In this document: positions 1 through 7,577 of the stretch, piece by piece
Layout of the letters: every line of letters starts with the position of its first letter
Numbering within the stretch: position 1 is the stretch's first letter
DNA from: Chlorobiota bacterium
GTDB lineage: Bacteria > Bacteroidota > Ignavibacteria > OLB7
NCBI GenBank assembly: GCA_016788565.1
Contig: JAEUSP010000094.1
Coordinates: 1 to 54,346 of the forward strand
Reading direction: 5' to 3'
Length of the DNA: 54,346 bases
Program-made: the position numbers and the translations under genes
The notes under the pieces: generated by a model
Databases searched by the model: none
Told to the model about the DNA's origin: nothing
What the model saw: only the letters and a program-made list of their open reading frames with translations

Positions 1-2510
1 GCTACCTCCAACTCGAGTTGCTCGGTTGGTGTCGGCGATGCTCCCTGCGTTTGGATGCTCACTTCTGCAGAGCCGCCAACGCCCACTCGGTACTCACGGC
101 CAATGCTGAACTCACGGTGCTGCGGCTGGCTCACCTCCACCAGCACACTGTCCTCTGCGCGGCAGCCTTCGGCGGTTTCTACCTGCACTCGGTAGGTGGT
201 GGTTGCTGTGGGGCTGGCAAGCGTTGTTTGGCAACTGTCGCAGCTGAGGCTCTCACTTGGAGTCCAGCGAACTCGCGAGATCGGGATGGAGGTTTCCACG
301 TGCAAGCTGGCGATGCTTCCCGAGCAGATGGTTGTGTCACCAACGGCAGTTGCTGTTGGTGGCTCGGCGACGCGAACGGTGATGCTGTCGCGAGCTATGC
401 AGCCGCTGGAGGTGAGTACGGTTGCGGTGTAGGTGGTGGTTCTCAGTGGACGAGCATCGGTCTCCGCGCAGCTGTCGCACGTCAAACCTTCGCTGGGACT
501 CCAACGGATATTTCCAACATCGAATCTTGCTTGCAGTTGCGTGGATTCACCTGCGCAAAGTTGAGTGTCGCCCTGCAAGCCAAGCGTGAGTTGCGGTTGC
601 GGGTGAACCACCACCAGCACCGAATCGCTCAACGGAATCCCACACGCTGTCACCCCTTGCAGGCGGTAGAGTGTTGTGGTCGTTGGGCGAGCTTCTGTCT
701 CCGCGCAGCTGTCGCAGGCGAGGCCAGTGGTGGGGGTCCATTGCACCCGTTGAATGCCAGCAGAAACCACTCCGCGAAGCATCACTCTTTCTCCGGCACA
801 GATGCTATCAACTGGCTCCACGCGCAGGCTGCCGCTGTCGGCTACGGTGACGTGAATGGTGTCGTGCGCAACGCAGCCGGTGCTGTTGCGGGCGGTGAGA
901 ATGTAGCTTGCCGATTGCCGAGGAACGGCGATGGGATCGGGGCAATTCCAGCAGGATAAATCGTTGGTGAACGCCCACGAGAGCGCGCCGCTCCCCGTGC
1001 CGTGCAACTGCAGAGTATCGCCCGAACAGATGCTGGTATCTCGCCCAGCACTCACCGTTGGCGGCGCAACCACACGAAGAGTTGCGCGGGCAGTATCGGA
1101 GCCGAACTCGTTGAAGACGATGAGTTCAACAGTAAAGGTTCCCGCCGAATCGTAGCAGAGCGGGGGTGGAATAACAAGCGTTGAAGTATCCGGCCATGCC
1201 CCGGGAAACCGCCACAACCTCCCCGACGGCAACCCAAACTGTGCCGATGGCCGCGAAGTATCCTGCAACCGAAAACACTCCCCCAAACAAACCACCGAAT
1301 CGCTGATAGTGAACCTCGCCTGAGGCGGCAAGCAGCGAATGGGGTTGGGGTCGTACCAGCTATCAACAAGGTTGGGGAGGGTACCGGCTGAGTATTCTTT
1401 CAAGTCCATCCAATGCTCGACATAGCCACAGGCAGGTGCTGGCTCGTTTGGGTGTTCAAGAACAGCAAGAGAATACCCCACCCCCCCAACCACAACCATG
1501 CCGTTCGGTGCTATTTGCAACATCAAGAACCTTCCTGTTTTATGCAAAACATCAAAGGTGGCGACCAGCGTTTTAGTAGATAAAAAATCTGTGACGTTCA
1601 GGTCGAACTGGAAGAGGCTATCACGATAGTCCTTCTCGTTGTATGGGCGAATAACATAGAGCTTGGAGCTGTTGGGGGAAAAACTGAGTCCAAATATCCA
1701 TCGTCCGATAGGGATGAGTTGAGAGTTTGAGACCTTGCCAGTGGTGTTATCAAAATCGGCAAGCTCAACGGTTCCATCCCACATGATGGCGGCTGCAAGT
1801 TTTTTTCCGTTGGGGGAGATTTTCAGGTAGCCACGAGCATTGTGGGTCATTTTATCACGGTACTCATGGTTCACCCCAGTGCGTGAGATCACCGGCTCAG
1901 CAATGCCAGTATCGCTGACATGGTAGGCGTAGTAACGGTCATCGTTCCACCCGTGGGCAAGCACCCAGTAGCCTTTGCCAGTGCAATCTTGGGTGGCTGC
2001 AAGTTTTTCGGCAGCAGGCTTAAAAAGGGGGATGTTTTTTTGCACAACATCACCCAACCCCTCATCACGTCGCATATCCACCACCGAGTAATTAATGCCT
2101 CGACGCTGCACACCAGCAGAGTCATCATAATAGGGCTGCCAGTCTGATGTGAAGATGTAGTAGAGCATGGTATCGGCGGGGTCGGGGACGATCAAGGCTG
2201 GTTGTGAGGTTGAACCATGTCCCCAAAGTCCACCAGCCGCAAAACTGGCATTGGGCATTCTCTTATGCTTCCGATTCCAAATCTCCATGCCATTAGTATA
2301 AAGTAGCCACTGCTTTCCGCTATGATCGGAAATACTTGCAATTCCCTCACCACCATCGAACGGATCACATCCCGGAAAGGGTGTTGGAGGTGTAGTATTG
2401 AAATCCAAGCCAACACTAACACTAATCCAGACATTTCCTTCCTTTTGTGCGCAGAGCAGCATGGTGGTACATAACCATGTTATTGTGAGCATCAGAATTT
2501 GTCGTTTCAT
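1..2510 (-). CDS. Secreted PKD/Ig-like repeat surface protein, 3' end outside window
   Basis: This minus-strand frame stays open for about 836 codons from an ATG at 2510 to the window edge, so the protein is C-terminally incomplete here. The start follows a GGAGAT ribosome binding site and encodes a signal peptide (MKRQILMLTITWLCTTMLLC, then AQ). Residues of roughly 25-380 look like the WD40/TolB-type segment that precedes PKD domains in Bacteroidota gliding and adhesin proteins, including a LPNLVDSWYDP segment that recalls the common 'LPNF..S' motif. A PKD-like domain follows (about 390-480). Then come at least four Ig-like repeats of about 75-80 residues, each with a CxxC near its middle (CWNC, CDSC, CDSC, CDSC). 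These repeats resemble SprB/CHU-type surface repeats. A T9SS sorting domain would be expected beyond position 1. The role is probably surface adhesion or motility; function is inferred from architecture only. Confidence 0.85.
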   Translation of the reverse strand, partial: MKRQILMLTITWLCTTMLLCAQKEGNVWISVSVGLDFNTTPPTPFPGCDPFDGGEGIASISDHSGKQWLLYTNGMEIWNRKHKRMPNASFAAGGLWGHGSTSQPALIVPDPADTMLYYIFTSDWQPYYDDSAGVQRRGINYSVVDMRRDEGLGDVVQKNIPLFKPAAEKLAATQDCTGKGYWVLAHGWNDDRYYAYHVSDTGIAEPVISRTGVNHEYRDKMTHNARGYLKISPNGKKLAAAIMWDGTVELADFDNTTGKVSNSQLIPIGRWIFGLSFSPNSSKLYVIRPYNEKDYRDSLFQFDLNVTDFLSTKTLVATFDVLHKTGRFLMLQIAPNGMVVVGGVGYSLAVLEHPNEPAPACGYVEHWMDLKEYSAGTLPNLVDSWYDPNPIRCLPPQARFTISDSVVCLGECFRLQDTSRPSAQFGLPSGRLWRFPGAWPDTSTLVIPPPLCYDSAGTFTVELIVFNEFGSDTARATLRVVAPPTVSAGRDTSICSGDTLQLHGTGSGALSWAFTNDLSCWNCPDPIAVPRQSASYILTARNSTGCVAHDTIHVTVADSGSLRVEPVDSICAGERVMLRGVVSAGIQRVQWTPTTGLACDSCAETEARPTTTTLYRLQGVTACGIPLSDSVLVVVHPQPQLTLGLQGDTQLCAGESTQLQARFDVGNIRWSPSEGLTCDSCAETDARPLRTTTYTATVLTSSGCIARDSITVRVAEPPTATAVGDTTICSGSIASLHVETSIPISRVRWTPSESLSCDSCQTTLASPTATTTYRVQVETAEGCRAEDSVLVEVSQPQHREFSIGREYRVGVGGSAEVSIQTQGASPTPTEQLELEV

Positions 2511-2520
2511 CGGTATCTCC

Positions 2521-2566
2521 ATAAAAAACTGCTACACCCCCTCGGCAAGTGCCGAGGGGGTGTAGC
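2521..2566 (-). terminator. Strong intrinsic terminator directly before the next gene
   Basis: A perfect 16-bp stem (2531-2546 with 2551-2566, loop of 4) is followed on the minus strand by AGTTTTTTAT. It lies 10 bases past the stop of the 604-residue protein gene. Its T-run runs straight into the GGAGAT ribosome binding site of the downstream gene starting at 2510. Confidence 0.85.
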
Positions 2567-2576
2567 GTGTTGACAA

Positions 2577-4391
2577 TTAACGACGCAGGATAAACGTGGT
2601 GTTCATCACTGTTTCTCCGATCTGTACCCGTACTCGGTAGCTGCCTGTTGGCCAGCCCGAACCATCAATCCGTAATTCGTTCAGACCGATGCGGATATTC
2701 TGCTGCTTCGTCCCCACCAAGTTCCCATCCGCGCCGTAGATGCTGACCAACGCTGGACCGCTTCCGGCTGCCAACGTTAGTGGAATGGTGGTCAACCCTG
2801 TGGTTGGGTTCGGAACCGGTTCCCCCACTGAAGCCACCACACTGCTCCCGATGCTGCTTGCGCTTCCAATGGTTGGTGTTTCCGGCGCAACCAGTTTCTT
2901 AGGCGGTATCCCTGGATTCGACGGCGGTTCCTCATCCCACCCTCCGGTGCTGTCAACGGTGATGGTATCGTTGTTATACTGATCTATCGTGATCCAGTTG
3001 ACAACATCAAGATTTGAGCAGCCGCAGAGCAAGAACTTGATGCAGTCGCACGGCTCAATTGGCGGCCCGTCAAAAATCCACACGGTTGATGGGGGAATTG
3101 GAGGACTGAATAAATTCCAAGCACCACTATGTGGTGGCAGTACAGCGATCCCCGCACACGTCGTTCCCACATCAATCACCACGCGGGTGAACTTCGTATT
3201 CCCAGTCCCCTTGCTTCCGCCGCACTGCGTGTTGCTGGTGTTCTTGTTGCAGATGATCAGCGTATCGCACGACCCCGGGATGCCACTGCGGCCTAACCGC
3301 CCTTCGTCTTTATCCAAGTAGCAGTCCGGGCAATCTAATTTCGGGAACGTGTGTTGGATGCGGGGCGGATTGTCTCCACCGCTCCCACCCGATCCCGAAC
3401 CTGGCCCCCAATATCCGCAGAACCCTTCCCCAGGTTGGATGTACATCGTGCTATCCTCCTCCGTGCAGCAGAACGGTATCCTGATCTTGAATGAATCGCA
3501 CGGTTTCAAACCTTGGTTCGGCGACGTGAACGCCAAATATGTTCGATCCAGTGTGTCCTTCTGCGTCGTCACCCAATCGCGGAATTTGGGATTGTTGGCT
3601 TTCGTGCAGAGCGACATCCCGCCAACCCAGAACTCAATCCGCTTGAGCGGTGAGCATTGCGGGAAACTGTGGTCGTTGATGATTGTGATCTCGGCATAAT
3701 CGCACCCAAACGTCACATCCCAACTGTTGCACGTCGAGCCGTAGAACGTACACAACCCGCACGACGGCAAGTTGCAGACCGGAGGCCGAAGCCCAATCCG
3801 CTCGTAGGTGCGGCCACCGGTGGTCTCATTCACACACGATGGGTCTCCAGCGGCATCGCTGAAATAGACCTTGAAATCGAACCCACCATTGGCACAGGTC
3901 GAGTCAATCCCTTTGGTGATGCAGTTGATGCAGATCAAAAACGTGTCAATCTCACATCGTTTGAAGTCTGGTGCTGGTGGCGGCGGAGTGTTATTCCGTT
4001 GCCAGATGATCTTGTTCGGATGCCCGACCGAATTGCTGTAGCTTGTATAGGTTACGCCACCCAAATCAAAGTGCCACGTGTTGGCTTTGACGGGCGTAAT
4101 CTGTACATCCACACTGTCATAACAGGCAGCGTTGAGGAACTCCATCGTCAAAAAGCGTTCGGTGTTGTACAGTGAGCACAGGGGATTGCTGGATGTGCTA
4201 AATTGGTTGTTATAGACAATCAACCGATAGCAGGTAGTGCTTGGTGTTTTGGAGGCAACCTCTATCTCGGTTTCGATGCAGTTCGTGGTTTTGTCTCGGT
4301 CAGCCGGACACGGGTTGCATTGCCCAAACAAGGGCGCAGAGTAAGACCCGAACAGCAGGATAGCTGTTACGAGCAAGGATAGTAGTCTCAT
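2577..4391 (-). CDS. Cys-rich secreted protein with T9SS type A sorting domain
   Basis: The 604-residue product begins with a clear signal peptide (MRLLSLLVTAILLFGSYSAP, cleavage near FGQ). It ends with a type IX secretion C-terminal domain of about 85 residues: a VGEPVPNPTTG opening, a VSIYGADGNLVGTK strand, and a final GSYRVRVQIGETVMNTTFIL strand pair. The middle is unusually rich in cysteine (for example CNPCPADRDKTTNC, CGLCTFYGSTCNSW, CPDCYL), which suggests disulphide-stabilised extracellular modules. A Gly/Ser-rich linker lies near residue 335 and a Pro-rich linker precedes the sorting domain. I do not recognise the central domains. It is probably a secreted, surface-attached or released protein. 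It may be transcribed ahead of the giant gene at 2510, but a strong terminator separates them. Confidence 0.85.
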   Translation of the reverse strand: MRLLSLLVTAILLFGSYSAPLFGQCNPCPADRDKTTNCIETEIEVASKTPSTTCYRLIVYNNQFSTSSNPLCSLYNTERFLTMEFLNAACYDSVDVQITPVKANTWHFDLGGVTYTSYSNSVGHPNKIIWQRNNTPPPPAPDFKRCEIDTFLICINCITKGIDSTCANGGFDFKVYFSDAAGDPSCVNETTGGRTYERIGLRPPVCNLPSCGLCTFYGSTCNSWDVTFGCDYAEITIINDHSFPQCSPLKRIEFWVGGMSLCTKANNPKFRDWVTTQKDTLDRTYLAFTSPNQGLKPCDSFKIRIPFCCTEEDSTMYIQPGEGFCGYWGPGSGSGGSGGDNPPRIQHTFPKLDCPDCYLDKDEGRLGRSGIPGSCDTLIICNKNTSNTQCGGSKGTGNTKFTRVVIDVGTTCAGIAVLPPHSGAWNLFSPPIPPSTVWIFDGPPIEPCDCIKFLLCGCSNLDVVNWITIDQYNNDTITVDSTGGWDEEPPSNPGIPPKKLVAPETPTIGSASSIGSSVVASVGEPVPNPTTGLTTIPLTLAAGSGPALVSIYGADGNLVGTKQQNIRIGLNELRIDGSGWPTGSYRVRVQIGETVMNTTFILRR

Positions 4392-4690
4392 TGTTTTAGA
4401 GATTTGATATCGTTGATGTGTTTTTTGCGTCGGCGAATCGGCCCCGGTGGGCCGCCTGTAATTCCGTCATTCGATTGCCAGATCGACTGTGGCTGTACAG
4501 CTACAACTAATGATGTGTTTTACGGCGCGTGGTCCATCGGGGCCTCCTGTTGGTTAGTTGGGAAATGATGATAGTGAGAACGATTGCAGCAACCACCTGC
4601 TCTGGCTGCCATACCAACAGCAGAGCAAGAAAGCAGGTATAGTCGGCGCAAATTGGTTTGCGAAATTCTACTCAGCCAGGTGTGGTATGG

Positions 4691-4710
4691 ATTCCCGCTT
4701 TCGCGGGAAT
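4691..4710. repeat. Palindromic 'attcccgc-gcgggaat' extragenic repeat
   Basis: A perfect 8-bp inverted repeat with a 4-base loop, flanked by GG and GACAGTGA. Read on the plus strand it gives the peptide WIPAFAGMT, a well-known artefact of this repeat type in many bacterial genomes. One copy is seen in this window. Confidence 0.7.
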
Positions 4711-4829
4711 GACAGTGATTGAGTTTTTCGCAAACCACTCTGTTTGGAGTATAATCACCACGATGATGATTTGCGAGACGTTCGGGAGCTTGAGTTACGG
4801 CACGGCGGTGGTGAAGCCCGGGCACGGGC

Positions 4830-4881
4830 TTCGTCGGATGACTTCGTCGGATGACTTCGTCGGATGACTTCGTCGGATGAC
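4830..4881. repeat. 13-bp tandem repeat, four exact copies
   Basis: The unit TTCGTCGGATGAC is repeated four times without mismatch and followed by a degenerate fifth copy (TTCGGTCGG). It is non-coding and lies in a region without genes. Exact identity suggests recent slippage, so copy number may vary between strains. Confidence 0.9.
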
Positions 4882-5246
4882 TTCGGTCGGGAAAGCAAGG
4901 GTTCTGAGCCTTCCCTATTCATCAACAGGTTATGGGTCGGGATCATACCAGCTCCACAAAGCAGTAAACAGTGAACAACAACAATTTCTCTGCTGCCGCA
5001 ACAACTCCAAGCCTCTACGCTTGTAGTCTTTGCAGTGCAAACAACGGTTGGATCGGCACAACTGTACCCTTGTGCAGCCGACATTTGGTGGGTGTTTTAA
5101 AAACTGTGCATAAAATAGCCAACAAGGATTGGCGAGGCAACACCGTTGAGCGATGTTGCCAATGTTTTTTTTGTACCTGGGGTATCTGAATCGCGGATTA
5201 TGCGGATTGCACGGATTGCGCGGAGAAGAAGAGAAATACTCCGTCC

Positions 5247-5303
5247 GGTGGCTCCCGCTCATACTTCGACGGGGCTCAGCATGAGCGGAGGGCGGGGTTT
5301 GGG
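5247..5303 (+). repeat. Dispersed hairpin repeat, family A copy 1
   Basis: This copy matches the consensus GGTGGCTC..GCTCATACTTCGACGG, then GGCTCAGCATGAGCGGAGGG. The arms CCGCTCAT and ATGAGCGG can pair. Eight further copies are found in this window. Confidence 0.85.
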
Positions 5304-5317
5304 GTGGTGGGGATGAG

Positions 5318-5368
5318 AAAAAAAACTTGCCCCTACCTCTCCGCGCTGACGCATGGAGGTAGGGGCAA
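5318..5368 (-). terminator. Intrinsic terminator of the metH-ugd operon
   Basis: A 13-bp perfect stem (5327-5339 with 5356-5368, loop of 16) is followed on the minus strand by GTTTTTTTTC. It lies 45 bases past the ugd stop codon. Confidence 0.85.
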
Positions 5369-5413
5369 TGCGGTTCAAACTCAGTCTTTCACCTTAAATC
5401 TTTCATTTCCATT

Positions 5414-6763
5414 CTATCCTTCCTCCACCCCGGTCTGCAAGGGGCGGCCAACGGAGTAGTAGCGGAAACCGCGCTGGGCAACATCCTCGCCGTTGAACAG
5501 GTTGCGGCCATCGAAGATCACATTGCCCTGCATTCCATCGCTCAGCCGTTGGAAGTCTGGGTTGCGGAACTCGTTCCACTCGGTCAGCACCACCAGCGCG
5601 TTAGCATCGCGGATGGTTTCGTACATCCCGGCCCCGTAGCGGATGCGGTCGCCGTAGCGTTGGCGCGCTCCCTCCATCCCTTCCGGATCGTAGGCGGTAA
5701 CGTCGGCCCCAGCCTCGATCAGCAGGTCAATCACCCGGAACGCTGGCGACTCGCGAACGTCGTCGGTGTTGGCCTTGAATGCCAGCCCCCACGCTGCAAA
5801 CCGGACACCTTGCAGCTTGCCATCAAAGTGCGCCATGATCTTCTCGAAAAATAGCCGCCCCTGTTTATGGTTCACCCGTTCAACTGCGTTGATAAGCTCC
5901 AGTTCGGCACCATGGTCGGTAGCGGTTTTCAGGATTGCACGAACGTCTTTCGGGAAGCAGCTTCCGCCGTAGCCAATGCCCGGGAACAGATATTTTTTTC
6001 CGATGCGGGAATCCGAGCCGATCACCACGCGAATCTCATCAATATCGGCCCCAACTTGCTCGCAGAAGTTCGCCATCTCGTTCATAAAACTGATCCGCAT
6101 GGCAATGAAAGAGTTGGCGGCATACTTGGCCACTTCGGCACTCCGCTCGGAGACCATGTAGATGGGGTTTCCGCTCCGGACGAACGGCTCGTACAGCTCC
6201 ATCATCACCTTGCGGGCACGGGGGCTGCTGGTCCCAACAACCACACGCTCGGGCCTCATGCAGTCCTCCACGGCGTGCCCTTCGCGCAAAAATTCTGGGT
6301 TGCTGGCAACGTCGAACTCGGCATCGGGGGCTTGCTGGCGGATGGTGTCGCGGACAAGCTCGGAAGTGCCGGCCGGGACCGTGCTTTTGTCCACAATCAC
6401 TTTGTAGCCAGCATCGGGGTTGCGCTGAAGTATCTGGCCGATGTCGTGGGCAACCTGAAGCACATACTGAAGGTCCGCCGAGCCATCTTCCCCCGGTGGA
6501 GTTGGAAGGCAGAGGAAGATGATCTCCGATTTCAGAACGGAGGTTTCCAAATCCAGCGTGAAGCGGATGCGGCGTTCGCGGATGTTCCGCTCCAGCAGAA
6601 GATCCAGCCCCGGCTCGTAAATCGGGATTCCCCCCGATTCCAGCATCTCAATTTTTTTGGGATCAACATCCACGCAAAGGACTTGATTCCCCGATTCAGC
6701 AAAGCAGGTTCCGGATACCAACCCGACGTATCCAGTCCCAACAACAGCAATGGTAAATGGCAT
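5414..6763 (-). CDS. ugd: UDP-glucose 6-dehydrogenase
   Basis: The enzyme oxidises UDP-glucose to UDP-glucuronate with two NAD+, supplying uronic acids for capsule, exopolysaccharide or LPS sugars in the cytoplasm. The 449-residue product has the N-terminal Rossmann motif VVGTGYVGLVSGTCFAESG (about 7-25). The central linker helix carries the family's NSFIAMRISFMNEMANFCEQ. The catalytic cysteine C269 sits in YGGSCFPKDVRA, and a C-terminal UDP-binding domain contains GLAFKANTDDVRESPA. Its length is normal. It is the last gene of a five-gene minus-strand run, 55 bases after the DUF1361 gene, and is followed by a terminator. Close UDP-sugar dehydrogenases (for example UDP-ManNAc dehydrogenase) are less likely given the motif pattern. 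Confidence 0.96.
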   Translation of the reverse strand: MPFTIAVVGTGYVGLVSGTCFAESGNQVLCVDVDPKKIEMLESGGIPIYEPGLDLLLERNIRERRIRFTLDLETSVLKSEIIFLCLPTPPGEDGSADLQYVLQVAHDIGQILQRNPDAGYKVIVDKSTVPAGTSELVRDTIRQQAPDAEFDVASNPEFLREGHAVEDCMRPERVVVGTSSPRARKVMMELYEPFVRSGNPIYMVSERSAEVAKYAANSFIAMRISFMNEMANFCEQVGADIDEIRVVIGSDSRIGKKYLFPGIGYGGSCFPKDVRAILKTATDHGAELELINAVERVNHKQGRLFFEKIMAHFDGKLQGVRFAAWGLAFKANTDDVRESPAFRVIDLLIEAGADVTAYDPEGMEGARQRYGDRIRYGAGMYETIRDANALVVLTEWNEFRNPDFQRLSDGMQGNVIFDGRNLFNGEDVAQRGFRYYSVGRPLQTGVEEG

Positions 6764-6818
6764 GGTGCTCGATGATGTTTTTATGATGAATTTTCTGAAC
6801 TACGATTTTTCTGTTGGC

Positions 6819-7538
6819 CTATTTTCCCCCCGCGCCTCTGTCCCGTGCCATCACCACCCAGCAGCCGTAGGCCAGCAGTAAGAATACTGCCATTCCAACC
6901 GTCAGCGCAAGCCCCTGGGCAATGGTGGCGGGGTGGGCGATGCTGGAGAAAATATCGGCAAGCAACGCCACTGGCTGCACCGCAAGGTCCCAACTATTCC
7001 ACCGCTGAAACCGCCCCAAGTAGGTTCCATAACTGGCGGCAACGATCACCCCCACCACAAGGCTCCACCCGATTCGGCCCCCATATTTTTTGCTGATTAA
7101 CCACTGCATCAGCGCAAGCGATTGAAAGCCCAGAATCAGCCCAGCCCAAGCAAAGCCGCCAATCATCACGGCATCGAACCAGAGGGAGATTGCGTTGCGC
7201 GAGCCAAGATGAACAAAATCGGTGATGATGTAGGGCGCGTTCGGGAAAAACAGCAGCCACAACAGCGACCACAACATCACCCACCACCTCCCTTTTCCCG
7301 ATGCTACGCTCCGCACGGCAACCCTGGCAAACAACAGTGGAAGCACGGCCAAAAACAGGTTCCAACAAAGGAACAGAAATGACGGATGCCCAACGATGAT
7401 GGAGCGAACCACCACCAACCCAACGCTTGCTGCGGAAACCACCGCCACCCCACGCATTCCCCGTTGTGATAGGGGTTGTGATAGAGGTTGTGATAGAAGG
7501 CGCGGCGGCGGGTTTGGATGCGCTGATGTTGCGGCCAT
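6819..7538 (-). CDS. DUF1361 family membrane protein
   Basis: The 239-residue hydrophobic protein has about six predicted membrane segments. It contains the hallmarks of DUF1361: LLFFPNAPYIITDFVHL (about 95-111) and a conserved YLGRFQRWNSWD before the last segments. Its function is unknown in all members I know of. The N-terminus reads LLSQPLSQPLSQRG and is encoded by a 12-bp tandem repeat (7462-7497), so the true start could be the ATG at 7457 just after the repeat. Neither start has a strong ribosome binding site. It lies 39 bases after larC and 55 bases before ugd on the same strand, suggesting co-transcription but not a shared function. Confidence 0.85.
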   Translation of the reverse strand: MAATSAHPNPPPRLLSQPLSQPLSQRGMRGVAVVSAASVGLVVVRSIIVGHPSFLFLCWNLFLAVLPLLFARVAVRSVASGKGRWWVMLWSLLWLLFFPNAPYIITDFVHLGSRNAISLWFDAVMIGGFAWAGLILGFQSLALMQWLISKKYGGRIGWSLVVGVIVAASYGTYLGRFQRWNSWDLAVQPVALLADIFSSIAHPATIAQGLALTVGMAVFLLLAYGCWVVMARDRGAGGK

Positions 7539-7577
7539 TCAGGGTTTTGTGGATGTTCTGGTTCCGGGACCTGGCGG

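Larger units (their letters stand above)
4392..5413. other. Intergenic repeat mosaic, no convincing gene
   Basis: About 1 kb holds only short open frames without ribosome binding sites or recognisable products. It contains a widespread type of palindromic repeat (4691-4710), four copies of a 13-bp tandem repeat (4830-4881), a run of GCGGATT-like repeats (about 5191-5222), one copy of the dispersed hairpin family (5247-5303), and the terminator of the ugd operon (5318-5368). The promoter of the gene starting at 4391 should lie at its left end, but I see no clear consensus. Confidence 0.7.

Noticed and set aside
18-959. Long plus-strand open frame (313 codons)
   Set aside because: It is antisense to the large open minus-strand frame (1-2510), which has a signal peptide, PKD and repeated CxxC motifs. 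The plus-strand translation has no recognisable domain.
4658-4867. Small plus-strand frame with WIPAFAGMT
   Set aside because: This peptide is the known translation artefact of a common extragenic palindromic repeat; the rest is the 13-bp tandem repeat.
5867-6775. Plus-strand frame of about 300 codons
   Set aside because: Antisense shadow of ugd, which has all its catalytic motifs.
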